Below, in pieces: positions 15,268 through 23,150 of a DNA stretch of 36,354 bases. The stretch comes from Oscillospiraceae bacterium (GTDB taxonomy: Bacteria > Bacillota_A > Clostridia > Oscillospirales > Oscillospiraceae): NCBI GenBank assembly GCA_017505505.1, contig JAFVPA010000013.1:1-36354 (forward strand), written 5' to 3'. The notes under the pieces are model-generated. The model had not been told where the DNA came from, ran no database searches, and was given only the letters and a program-made list of their open reading frames with translations. Made by a program: the position numbers and the translations under genes. Position 1 is the first letter of the stretch, and the number at the start of each line of letters is the position of its first letter.

Positions 15268-16350
15268 ATGAAGAAACTGCTCGCACTGATCCTGGCCTGC
15301 TGCATGCTGCTGACCCTGGCTGCCTGCGGTGGTCAGACCGCAAAGGAGACCGAGGCTCCCGCTGCTCCCGCTGAAACCCAGGCTGCTGCAGCTCCCGCTG
15401 AGACCGAAGCCGCCGCTCCCGTTTACGAGCCTGCTACCGTCCGTGTTGCTTACATGCCCAACCTGGGTTCCGCCGGTTCCCTGTTCGTTGGTCTGGAGCA
15501 GGGCTACTTCGAAGAAGTTGGCCTGACCGTTGAAGTTTTCGAATTCCAGGGCGGCCCCGCTGAGATCACCGCTATGGCTTCCGGCGACATCGACATCGCT
15601 CAGATCGGCCACGGCGCACACGCACTGTGCATCGAAGGCCAGGCTGTTATTTTCCAGATGGACCACACCACCTCCCTGTCCGACGTGGTTGTCGGCAACA
15701 AGGCCAAGGGCATTGAGACCGCTGCTGACCTGAAGGGCAAGACCGTCGCTGTTGCTTCCGGTACTTCCTCCGAGATCATCCTGCTGGCTGCTCTGGAAGA
15801 GGCTGGCCTGACTGTTGACGATATCAACACCGTTGAGATGACCGTTGACGGCATGACCACCGCTATGATCGCCGGCCAGGTTGATGCCTGCGCTGCATGG
15901 AGCCCCAACACCATCACCCTTCAGGACGCTCTGGGCGAGAACTATGTTGACCTGGGCGGCAACGCTGACTTCCTGGACAAGGCTATCTTCCCCTCCAGCT
16001 ACATCACCACCAACAAGTACGCTGAAGAGAACCACGACATCCTGGTTCGTTTCGCAATGGCTCTGAACAAGGCTCATGACTACCGTCTGGCTGACCCCGA
16101 AGGCATGGCTAAGGCTCTGTCCAAGGGTGCTGACCTGCCCGAGGATGTTCTGATCCGCGCTCTGGGCGAGGCTGACTGGGAGACCATCACCAAGGACTGC
16201 GGCAACATGGACGCTCTGAAGACCGTCTATGAGACCCAGCAGAAGCTGTTCGTCAACAACGGCCGTATCGCTGAGGCTGTTCCTGTTGAGAACTACGTCC
16301 TGTTCGATGTCATGCAGGAAGCATACGATGCTTACGTTGCTGCTAAGTAA
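15268..16350 (+). CDS. ABC substrate-binding lipoprotein, NMT1/SsuA-like
   Basis: A 360-aa extracellular solute-binding protein. A lipoprotein signal peptide ends in the lipobox LAAC with the acylated cysteine at C20. An Ala/Pro/Glu-rich linker follows (residues about 25-55), as in many clostridial lipoproteins. The mature part is an NMT1/SsuA-like two-lobed fold (VRVAYMPNLGSAGSLFVGLE, later GKTVAVASGTSSEIIL and AGQVDACAAWSPNT). It captures the substrate for the upstream permease/ATPase. Codon choice is very biased, suggesting high expression. A hairpin terminator follows at 16384. The ligand is unknown; a sulfonate would fit the TauE-type exporter at 26693, but this is only context. Confidence 0.92.
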   Translation: MKKLLALILACCMLLTLAACGGQTAKETEAPAAPAETQAAAAPAETEAAAPVYEPATVRVAYMPNLGSAGSLFVGLEQGYFEEVGLTVEVFEFQGGPAEITAMASGDIDIAQIGHGAHALCIEGQAVIFQMDHTTSLSDVVVGNKAKGIETAADLKGKTVAVASGTSSEIILLAALEEAGLTVDDINTVEMTVDGMTTAMIAGQVDACAAWSPNTITLQDALGENYVDLGGNADFLDKAIFPSSYITTNKYAEENHDILVRFAMALNKAHDYRLADPEGMAKALSKGADLPEDVLIRALGEADWETITKDCGNMDALKTVYETQQKLFVNNGRIAEAVPVENYVLFDVMQEAYDAYVAAK

Positions 16351-16383
16351 GACAACAGAAATAGGATAAGCTAGGTTTTCCCG

Positions 16384-16413
16384 CCGGGGCTCCGTTGTAT
16401 GGCGGAGCCCCGG
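16384..16413 (+). terminator. Terminator after the NMT1-type ABC operon
   Basis: An 11-bp GC-rich stem CCGGGGCTCCG / CGGAGCCCCGG with an 8-nt loop, followed by TTATACTTT. The U-run is broken, so some readthrough into the two-component genes is possible. No other clear promoter is seen before 16469. Confidence 0.75.
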
Positions 16414-16468
16414 TTATACTTTAACACTCCCAACAGACGGAGAATGACTTTGACAGGAGGGAAAGAAT

Positions 16469-17980
16469 ATGCTGCTGATTGTATTGCTGCTGTGTGTGGT
16501 TGTATCTGTATTGGTCGCGGTACGGCGCAGAGATTCCCTCTCTTTTTATCTTCTTGGGATGAGCGTTTCCAATTGTATCATGTTGGCCGGAATCATCGTG
16601 TATATTGCGCAAACCGGCGGTATTCCAAACCGGCAGACAAGCTTGTTTTTTCTGACTAAAGGGATTCGGGATTATCTTCGCTTTCTTCCCATTCCTATGG
16701 ATAAGCTGGGCTATGTGGTAGCATTGGGCCGGACGCTGTTTCCTCTGTTTACCTTGTGGGTGGCTCTGGATTCCTGCATGATTTCCTCCGTCCGGCAGCG
16801 GTTGGGCAGGGTCTGGAAGATTGCCAGTATTCCCACGATCCTGCTGCTGATTTATTATTTCCCCTCCATCTGCCGGAAATTAACTGCAGGCAGATTTGGC
16901 CTGATGATCGGGATGATGCAGTTCTCCCTCGGGTATACCCTTATTTATTTGATCCTGGCAGTGATTTTGATGCTGCTGGAGCAATTTGCTACGACCATTT
17001 CCTTCTATCGAAAGAAAAACGGGCATCTGATCCTTTCTGTGGTGGGTATCGGACTGCTCTACTGTATTTATGCCACAAAAGATCCCACCCAGATCTATCA
17101 ATATTATATTTCGGAATATCTCCAATACGGTATTTCCAGCTATATTGGTCCTGCGCTGTCCGGCACCGGCTGGGCAATTGTAGGAATTATGTCCCTGTGC
17201 TTTGTGATTCTGGGAAGCTATGGCATGATCTGCTATATGCGGATGGAATATGACGAAGAACAGCAGGATCTTTTCTTTGAACGAAGATTCGATACGGCCA
17301 GCAACGGTGTAACGGTTTTTATCCATGGAATCAAAAACCAGTTGCTGACCAGCCGTGTTTTGCATAAAAAACTGGATCGGGCGCTGGGGGCCTCCGATCC
17401 GGATATAGAAGTGATTCGCAGTCTTGCACTGCAGCTGCGGGAACTGAACGAAGGAATGCTTGAGCGCATCCACGAACTGAACCAGTCCCTGAAAAGCAAT
17501 GCCCTGATACTGGTACCGGTGCCGATCATGCAGATCGTGGAATCTGCAGTGGTTCGTTTCCGGGAAAAGTATCCGGACACCTCCGTAAAAATCATGGGTG
17601 AGAGTGAACGGCGTGTTCTGGCAGATCTGCCCCACCTGGCAGAAGCGGTATACAATCTGCTGATCAACGGATATGAGGCGGCGATCCAGCAGGGAAGCTC
17701 CGATCCCAATGTGTGTATCATAATGGGACAGGAGCGGCTGTGGACCGTGCTGGAGATCCGCGACAACGGCATCGGCATACCTGCCAGTCAGCGCAATAAA
17801 ATCTTCGAACCATTCTATACCAGCAAAAATTCCAGCACCAATTGGGGAATGGGCCTATACTATGCACGAAGGATCGTTAAGAGCCATTTTGGTAAGCTGC
17901 GTCTGGATAGCAGCCCGGGAAAAGGAACCAGTATCTTTGTGATGCTGCCCCGCTATGACACCGGAAGGGAGAAAGAATGA
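16469..17980 (+). CDS. Membrane sensor histidine kinase
   Basis: A 503-aa kinase. Residues 1-258 contain about seven hydrophobic segments (around 2-18, 25-48, 83-105, 118-135, 144-170, 186-202, 228-257) and no recognised extracellular domain, so the signal may be sensed in or near the membrane. The phosphoacceptor is probably H286 in FIHGIKNQLL, an HxxKN-type box followed by a coiled segment. The HATPase domain at about 370-495 has NLLINGYEA (N box), DNGIGI (G1), an F box (FEPFYTSK) and the late glycine box GMGLYYARRIV. It starts after GGAGGGAAAGA and overlaps its response regulator by 4 nt. It probably controls the sugar operon that follows. Confidence 0.9.
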   Translation: MLLIVLLLCVVVSVLVAVRRRDSLSFYLLGMSVSNCIMLAGIIVYIAQTGGIPNRQTSLFFLTKGIRDYLRFLPIPMDKLGYVVALGRTLFPLFTLWVALDSCMISSVRQRLGRVWKIASIPTILLLIYYFPSICRKLTAGRFGLMIGMMQFSLGYTLIYLILAVILMLLEQFATTISFYRKKNGHLILSVVGIGLLYCIYATKDPTQIYQYYISEYLQYGISSYIGPALSGTGWAIVGIMSLCFVILGSYGMICYMRMEYDEEQQDLFFERRFDTASNGVTVFIHGIKNQLLTSRVLHKKLDRALGASDPDIEVIRSLALQLRELNEGMLERIHELNQSLKSNALILVPVPIMQIVESAVVRFREKYPDTSVKIMGESERRVLADLPHLAEAVYNLLINGYEAAIQQGSSDPNVCIIMGQERLWTVLEIRDNGIGIPASQRNKIFEPFYTSKNSSTNWGMGLYYARRIVKSHFGKLRLDSSPGKGTSIFVMLPRYDTGREKE

Positions 17981-18651
17981 AACAAATCAGAGTAATGGTA
18001 GCCGAAGACATCGATCTGCTGAGAGATGATTTTGCGGAAACCATAAACTTACAACCGGATATGGAAGTCGTCGGACGCGCCAATTCAGGAAGCCAGATAT
18101 CGCAGATGGCCATGGAAACCGAATGCGATGTAATATTGATGGATATTGAAATGGAGCGCATTGATGCCGGCATCGATGCCGCTGCCTACATTCACAGCCG
18201 GAAACCTCAGATAAAAATCATTTTCCTCACCGTGCATGAGACCGATGAGCTGATCACGGGTGCAATGGGAACCGGTGCTGTTGACTATATTGTCAAGGGT
18301 TGCCCGGACGAAAAAATGGTGGAGCATATACGGCGGGCTTACCAGGGAGAAACTGTGTTGGATCCCCGTATCCAGCAAACCGTTATGACGGAATATACCC
18401 GCTTGCGCCAGTCGGAACGCAGTTTGATCTTTTTCATCAACAATGTCGCAAAGCTGACCTCTGCAGAGCGGGAATTGGTGCGGCTCCTGCTGCAGGGACG
18501 TAAAATTTCGGAAATGGCCCGGGAGCGTTGTGTCGCAGAGGTAACCATCAAAACCCAAATTAAGGGCTTACTTCGTAAATTTGGTTGTACCCGCACAAAG
18601 GAAATTGTAGAAATGATTCACGCGATGGGTTTGGAACAATTGTTCCTATGA
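17977..18651 (+). CDS. Response regulator with LuxR/NarL-like DNA-binding domain
   Basis: A 224-aa response regulator. The receiver domain has the acidic pair E10/D11, the phosphorylation site D56 (VILMDIEME), T85 and K107. A C-terminal helix-turn-helix follows (LTSAERELVRLLLQGRKISEMARE, then VTIKTQIKGLLRKFG), close to the NarL/LuxR pattern but with variant residues. It overlaps the kinase gene (ATGA), and the NagB-like gene starts 30 nt after its stop with no terminator between, so it is probably co-transcribed with the metabolic operon. Its target could be that operon or the transporter upstream. Confidence 0.9.
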   Translation: MKQIRVMVAEDIDLLRDDFAETINLQPDMEVVGRANSGSQISQMAMETECDVILMDIEMERIDAGIDAAAYIHSRKPQIKIIFLTVHETDELITGAMGTGAVDYIVKGCPDEKMVEHIRRAYQGETVLDPRIQQTVMTEYTRLRQSERSLIFFINNVAKLTSAERELVRLLLQGRKISEMARERCVAEVTIKTQIKGLLRKFGCTRTKEIVEMIHAMGLEQLFL

Positions 18652-18681
18652 TAAGTATTTGACAGAAAGGAAGGGTTATCA

Positions 18682-19500
18682 ATGAAGGAATATTATGGCA
18701 TTTCCCCGGAGGAGCTGGGAACGGGAGGAAAGATCCCCGTGCTGAAGGTAGGAGATTCCGGCGAAGCCTTCTATGAGTTGGCAAAGGAAATGGTCAGCAT
18801 CATTCGCGCCAACAACGAAGCCGAAAAGCGAACTGTGTTTATCGTCCCCGTGGGACCTGTTGGTCAGTATCCCATCTTTGTCCGTCTGGTTAACGAAGAG
18901 GGCCTGAGCCTGAAAAACACCTGGTTCTTCAACATGGATGAGTATCTGACCGATGACGGCCAGTGGATCCCCAAGGAAGATCCTCTGTCCTTCCGCGGAT
19001 TTATGGATCGCGTGGTTTACTCCAAGATCCGTCCCGAACTGGTCATGCCGGAGGAGCAGCGTATTTTCCCGGATCCCCAGGATCCTGCAAGAGGCGACCG
19101 CCTTCTGGAAGAACTGGGCGGCCCCGATGCCTGCTTCGGCGGCATTGGCATCAACGGCCATCTGGCTTTCAATGAGGCTGATGCCACGATGTCTGTGGAA
19201 GAATTTGCCGAGCTGTCTACCCGTGTTCTGGATATCTCCCCTGAGACCCGGGCCACCAATTGCGTGGGCGACCTTGGCGGCGCTCTGGAGGACATGCCCC
19301 ATAAGTGCGTGACCATCGGTATGAAGCAGATCCTCTCCGCCAGAAAGCTGCGTCTGGGTGTCTTCCGTGACTGGCACCGTGCTGTTTGCCGCCGGGCAAT
19401 CTACGGCGACATGACTGCCGGCTTCCCTGTTACCCTTGCTCAGAACCACCCCGATGCAATGATCGTGATCAACAATGTAGCAGCCCAGAAACCCCGCTGA
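18682..19500 (+). CDS. nagB: Glucosamine-6-phosphate deaminase-like protein
   Basis: A 272-aa member of the NagB/6-phosphogluconolactonase fold. The catalytic aspartate is D86 in FFNMDEY (E. coli Asp72), and H160 and E165 in NGHLAFNE match His143 and Glu148. The position of E. coli Asp141 is asparagine (N158), a change that I believe also occurs in other family members. The C-terminal half is more divergent than in typical NagB (DWHRAVCRRAIYGD). The expected reaction is glucosamine-6-phosphate to fructose-6-phosphate and ammonia; galactosamine-6-phosphate is an alternative. It is the first enzyme gene of the operon and is followed after 15 nt by nagA, which supports amino-sugar catabolism. 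Confidence 0.82.
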   Translation: MKEYYGISPEELGTGGKIPVLKVGDSGEAFYELAKEMVSIIRANNEAEKRTVFIVPVGPVGQYPIFVRLVNEEGLSLKNTWFFNMDEYLTDDGQWIPKEDPLSFRGFMDRVVYSKIRPELVMPEEQRIFPDPQDPARGDRLLEELGGPDACFGGIGINGHLAFNEADATMSVEEFAELSTRVLDISPETRATNCVGDLGGALEDMPHKCVTIGMKQILSARKLRLGVFRDWHRAVCRRAIYGDMTAGFPVTLAQNHPDAMIVINNVAAQKPR

Positions 19501-19515
19501 TCAGGGAGGACATAT

Positions 19516-20673
19516 ATGAAGAGCTTCTACATGACCAATGTCATCGCTGCTGTAGACGGCAACGAAATTTCTGCCCATATTGCGGTAGAAAACGGTGTCA
19601 TCACTGCAGTGGATCCGGAAAAGAACAATTGTAAGAATCTGCCTGAGATCGATGGCGGCGGTAACCTGTTGCTGCCCGGTTTCCTGGATCTGCACACCCA
19701 TGGCGCAGCCAATGTGGATGTGAATGCCGCCGATGAAGAAGGCCTGCGGACGATCGGCCGGTTCTTCGCCACGCAGGGTGTCAGCGGCTGGCTCTGCTCC
19801 ATCCTGACCGATACCAAGGAGCAGACCCTAGAGGCTATTGCCGCCGCCAGAGCGGTGATTGAGTCTGAATACGACGGTGCTCCCCTGCTGGGCATCCATC
19901 TGGAAGGACCTTGTCTGGCTAAGGAGTACAAAGGTGCCATGCCTGAGCATCTACTGATGCATCAGGGCGATGCCAGTCTCTTTGCCCTCTACCAGGAAGC
20001 CGCAGGCGGCCATATCAAATATGTGACCCTGTCTCCTGAAATTCCCGGTGCCATTGACATCGTCCCGGAGCTGCGGAAGCTGGGCATCGTGGTAGCCATG
20101 GGCCACAGCGGCGCTGGTTATGATACCTCCTGGGCTGCCGTCAATGCCGGTGTCACCGCAGCCACCCATCTGGGCAATGCAGAGCGGCTCTTCCACCAGC
20201 ACGACCCCGCCATCTGGGGTGTTGCGCTGGAAAGCGACTGCTATGTGGAAGCCATCTGCGATGGTTTGCACCTGCATCCCGGTTCCGTGAGACTTTACCT
20301 GAAGACCAAGGGTCTGGACCGTGTGGTGGCTGTTACCGACTCCATCATGGCCTCCGGCCTGCCTGACGGCTTCTATAAGCTGGGTGTCAACGATGTGGTA
20401 GTGGAAAACGGCGATGCCAAGCTGGTCAGCAACGGCACCCGGGCCGGCTCCACCCTGACCCTGATTCGTGCGTTGAAAAATATCACCGCCTGGACCGGTT
20501 ATCCTGTTGCCGAAGCTGTCCGGATGATGACCAGAACTCCCGCCAGCCTGATGGGTTGGGAAAAGAAAGGCCAGATCGCCGTAGGAATGGATGCGGATCT
20601 GGTGCTGATTGACCGGAATTGGAACGTTCTGCGCACCTTTGCCGGCGGCCGTCAGGTATATACCGCTATCTGA
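19516..20673 (+). CDS. nagA: N-acetylglucosamine-6-phosphate deacetylase
   Basis: A metal-dependent amidohydrolase (385 aa) removing acetate from GlcNAc-6-phosphate. Family residues are visible: H60 and H62 (LDLHTHG), E130 (HLEGPC), H197 (MGHSGA), H218 (THLGNAE), H252 (DGLHLHP) and the catalytic D275 (AVTDSIM). The loop after H218 reads GNAERLFHQHDP instead of the usual FNAM-type sequence, so it is a divergent member, and the substrate could be a related N-acetyl sugar phosphate. The start follows GGGAGGA. It lies between the NagB-like gene and a Pgi gene with a gap of only 17 nt to the latter. Confidence 0.88.
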   Translation: MKSFYMTNVIAAVDGNEISAHIAVENGVITAVDPEKNNCKNLPEIDGGGNLLLPGFLDLHTHGAANVDVNAADEEGLRTIGRFFATQGVSGWLCSILTDTKEQTLEAIAAARAVIESEYDGAPLLGIHLEGPCLAKEYKGAMPEHLLMHQGDASLFALYQEAAGGHIKYVTLSPEIPGAIDIVPELRKLGIVVAMGHSGAGYDTSWAAVNAGVTAATHLGNAERLFHQHDPAIWGVALESDCYVEAICDGLHLHPGSVRLYLKTKGLDRVVAVTDSIMASGLPDGFYKLGVNDVVVENGDAKLVSNGTRAGSTLTLIRALKNITAWTGYPVAEAVRMMTRTPASLMGWEKKGQIAVGMDADLVLIDRNWNVLRTFAGGRQVYTAI

Positions 20674-20690
20674 AACAAACGGTGGCAGTT

Positions 20691-21974
20691 ATGAAAAAAC
20701 AAATCGAACTTACTTATGTAGATAAGCAGGGACTGCTTACCGCGGAAGCCCTTGAGAAAACATGCCATGATGCCGCAGGAATCCTGGAGCAGGCCGTCAA
20801 AGGCAATCCCCAATATGCCGATGTGACCGGTTGGATCAGCGTGGATGAAACTGCCGGACCGGATCGGATCCAGTTCCTGCTTGCGCAGGCAAAACGTGTC
20901 CGGGAGGAAGCAGATGCCCTGGTGGTCATCGCCATCGGTGGCTCCAACCAGGCCTCCCGGGCCGTGATCAAGGCTCTGCCGGATTCGGAAGGACCTGCCA
21001 TCATTTGGGCAGGCAACACCCTGTCTGCCTATGAGCTGAATCGGACCCTGAAGGAGCTGGATGGCTACAAATCCGTATACATCAACTGTATTGCGAAAAA
21101 CTTTGAAACACTGGAGCCCGGTATGACCTTCCGGGTACTGCGGCAGTATCTGGAGAACCGGTATGGTGCGGAAGATACCCCCAGACGTGTTTTCGCTACC
21201 GGCACCCCCGGCAGCAGCCTGCACAAGCTGTGTCAGGACCATGGTTATACCTTCCTGACCTTCCCGGAAAAGGTGGGCGGACGGTACTGCGTAGGTTCTG
21301 ATGTACACCTGTTCCCCATGGCGGTAGCCGGTGTGGATATCGAAGCTCTGGTTCAGGGTATGCGGGATATGCGGGACCGGATCTTCGCGGAACCCGCACA
21401 GCAGAACATTGCCCTGCGCTATGCCGCCATCCGCAGCAGCCTGCTGAAGAAGGGGTATTCCTGTGAGATGCTTTCCTTCTTCGAATCCCGTCTGGACTAC
21501 TTCTCCAAATGGTGGATTCAGGGCTTTGCCGAAAGTGAAGGCAAATGCGGTACCGGCCTGTACCCCATTGTGGCAAGCAACTCGGAAGACCTGCACTCCA
21601 CCGGCCAGTTTGTCCAGGATGGCAGTCCCATTCTCTTCGAGACCTTCCTGGAGCTGAAGGAACAGGATGCTTCCCTGATGATCCGGGCCGACGAGAAGAA
21701 GGACTACTTCGATTATCTGGATGGTCTTGATCTGTGGGAGATCAACCAGATCGCCCGCCGCGCCACCTTTACGGCCCACAGCCAGCGGGGAATTCCATGT
21801 CTAAATCTGGAGGTCCCCGCCCTGAACGAATACTGGCTGGGCCAGATGTTCTATTACTTTATGTTCTCCTGTTACCTTTCCTGCGAGCTGACAGGTGTAA
21901 ATGCCTTTGATCAGCCCGGTGTGGAGGGTTACAAGAAAGAAATGTTCCATCACCTGGGGAAACCCGGTTATTAA
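20691..21974 (+). CDS. pgi: Glucose-6-phosphate isomerase
   Basis: A 427-aa SIS-fold isomerase interconverting glucose-6-phosphate and fructose-6-phosphate. The phosphate-binding GGSNQASRAV (83-92), the catalytic glutamate E281 in ESEGK, H302 in DLHSTGQ and a C-terminal lysine (K415/K416) in FDQPGVEGYKKEMF are conserved. The length is close to Gram-positive Pgi (about 445-450 aa). The first glycine-rich loop (AIGGSNQASR) departs from the usual GIGGSYLGA, so it is a divergent copy. The start at 20691 is chosen because the conserved region begins there; a longer frame from 20619 would overlap nagA. The ribosome site (GGTGG) is weak. Confidence 0.88.
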   Translation: MKKQIELTYVDKQGLLTAEALEKTCHDAAGILEQAVKGNPQYADVTGWISVDETAGPDRIQFLLAQAKRVREEADALVVIAIGGSNQASRAVIKALPDSEGPAIIWAGNTLSAYELNRTLKELDGYKSVYINCIAKNFETLEPGMTFRVLRQYLENRYGAEDTPRRVFATGTPGSSLHKLCQDHGYTFLTFPEKVGGRYCVGSDVHLFPMAVAGVDIEALVQGMRDMRDRIFAEPAQQNIALRYAAIRSSLLKKGYSCEMLSFFESRLDYFSKWWIQGFAESEGKCGTGLYPIVASNSEDLHSTGQFVQDGSPILFETFLELKEQDASLMIRADEKKDYFDYLDGLDLWEINQIARRATFTAHSQRGIPCLNLEVPALNEYWLGQMFYYFMFSCYLSCELTGVNAFDQPGVEGYKKEMFHHLGKPGY

Positions 21975-21992
21975 AGAAAGGAGTCAACGATT

Positions 21993-23150
21993 ATGCCTTT
22001 GATCCCCCTCCGCCCTGTTCTGGAAGCTGCTGCCAAGCACAATTACGCACAGGGTGCTTTCAACGTCAATGCTGTCTGCCAGGCCAAAGCCGTCATTGAA
22101 GTCCATGAGATGCTGCGTTCTCCCGCGATCCTGCAGGGCGCAGACCTGGCCAACGCCTTCATGGGCGGCCGCGCCGACTTTGCCAACGGTACCCTGGAAG
22201 ATAAGAAGAAGGGTGCCCGCAACATCGCCAATGCTGTCAAGAAGTATGCTGAGAACAGCCCGATCCCCGTTGTTCTCCACCTGGACCACGGCAGAAACTT
22301 CGATTCCTGCGTGGCCGCCATTGAGGGCGGTTACACTTCCGTCATGATCGACGGTTCCTCCCTGCCTTTTGATGAGAATGTGGAACTGACCCGTGAGGTC
22401 GTCAAGTATGCCCATGCCCGTGGCGTCAGCGTTGAGGGCGAGCTGGGTATTCTGGCCGGTGTGGAAGACCATGTCTTCGCTTCCAATTCCACCTACACCA
22501 ACCCCCTGTCCGCTGTGGAATTCCTGAAGAAGACCGGCGCAGATGCTCTGGCCATCTCCTACGGCACCATGCACGGCGCCAGCAAGGGCAAGAACGCCAA
22601 GCTCCGCAAGGAAATCCCCACTGCCATTTCTGAGTGCCTGGCCCACGAGGGCATCAACGCCTACCTGGTTTCCCACGGCTCCTCCACCGTTCCCCAGTAC
22701 ATTGTCAATGAGATCAACCAGCTGGGCGGCGATATCCAGAATGCCTACGGCATCTCCAAGGATGAGCTGAAGGCCGCCATCCCCTGCGGCATCCGCAAGA
22801 TCAACGTGGACACCGACATCCGTCTGGCAGTTACCCGCAACCTCAGGGAGCTGTTCCGTGACCATCCCGAGCTGAAGGACGATGCCACTGTCGGCGGCAT
22901 CTGGAAGCTGCTGGACGAAAAGCGCAGCGCCTTCGACCCCAGAGCATTCCTGCCCCCCATCATGGACACCGTCATGTACGGCATTGGCGAAGGCAAGTCT
23001 CTGGAAATGACCACTGACGCCATTGAGCGCGGCGTTAAGGAAGCTGTCGGTTCTCTGATCGTGGAGTTCGGTTCTCTGGGCCGTATGCCCCTGGTGGAGA
23101 TGGCAACGCTGGAAGACATGATCGAGTTCTATAAGAAGGAGGGCCTGTAA
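21993..23150 (+). CDS. fba: Class II fructose-bisphosphate aldolase-like protein
   Basis: A zinc-dependent class II aldolase (385 aa). The proton-transfer aspartate and first zinc ligand are D98-H99 in LHLDHG, with E150 in EGELG, H194 in GTMHGASKG and H228 in SHGSS as further metal-site residues. KINVDTDIRLA (269-279) is the phosphate-binding segment. Class II FBA of this subgroup is usually 285-340 aa; this one has extra sequence in residues 45-90 and at the C terminus, so it differs from the housekeeping form. It should cleave fructose-1,6-bisphosphate or an analogue to dihydroxyacetone phosphate and an aldehyde. AAGGAG precedes the start. It overlaps the next gene by one nucleotide (TAATG). 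Confidence 0.86.
   Translation: MPLIPLRPVLEAAAKHNYAQGAFNVNAVCQAKAVIEVHEMLRSPAILQGADLANAFMGGRADFANGTLEDKKKGARNIANAVKKYAENSPIPVVLHLDHGRNFDSCVAAIEGGYTSVMIDGSSLPFDENVELTREVVKYAHARGVSVEGELGILAGVEDHVFASNSTYTNPLSAVEFLKKTGADALAISYGTMHGASKGKNAKLRKEIPTAISECLAHEGINAYLVSHGSSTVPQYIVNEINQLGGDIQNAYGISKDELKAAIPCGIRKINVDTDIRLAVTRNLRELFRDHPELKDDATVGGIWKLLDEKRSAFDPRAFLPPIMDTVMYGIGEGKSLEMTTDAIERGVKEAVGSLIVEFGSLGRMPLVEMATLEDMIEFYKKEGL

Noticed and set aside
15268..15420. Tandem repeat in the Ala/Pro/Glu-rich part of the binding lipoprotein
   Set aside because: It is a common flexible linker after a lipobox, made of similar codons rather than true DNA repeats.
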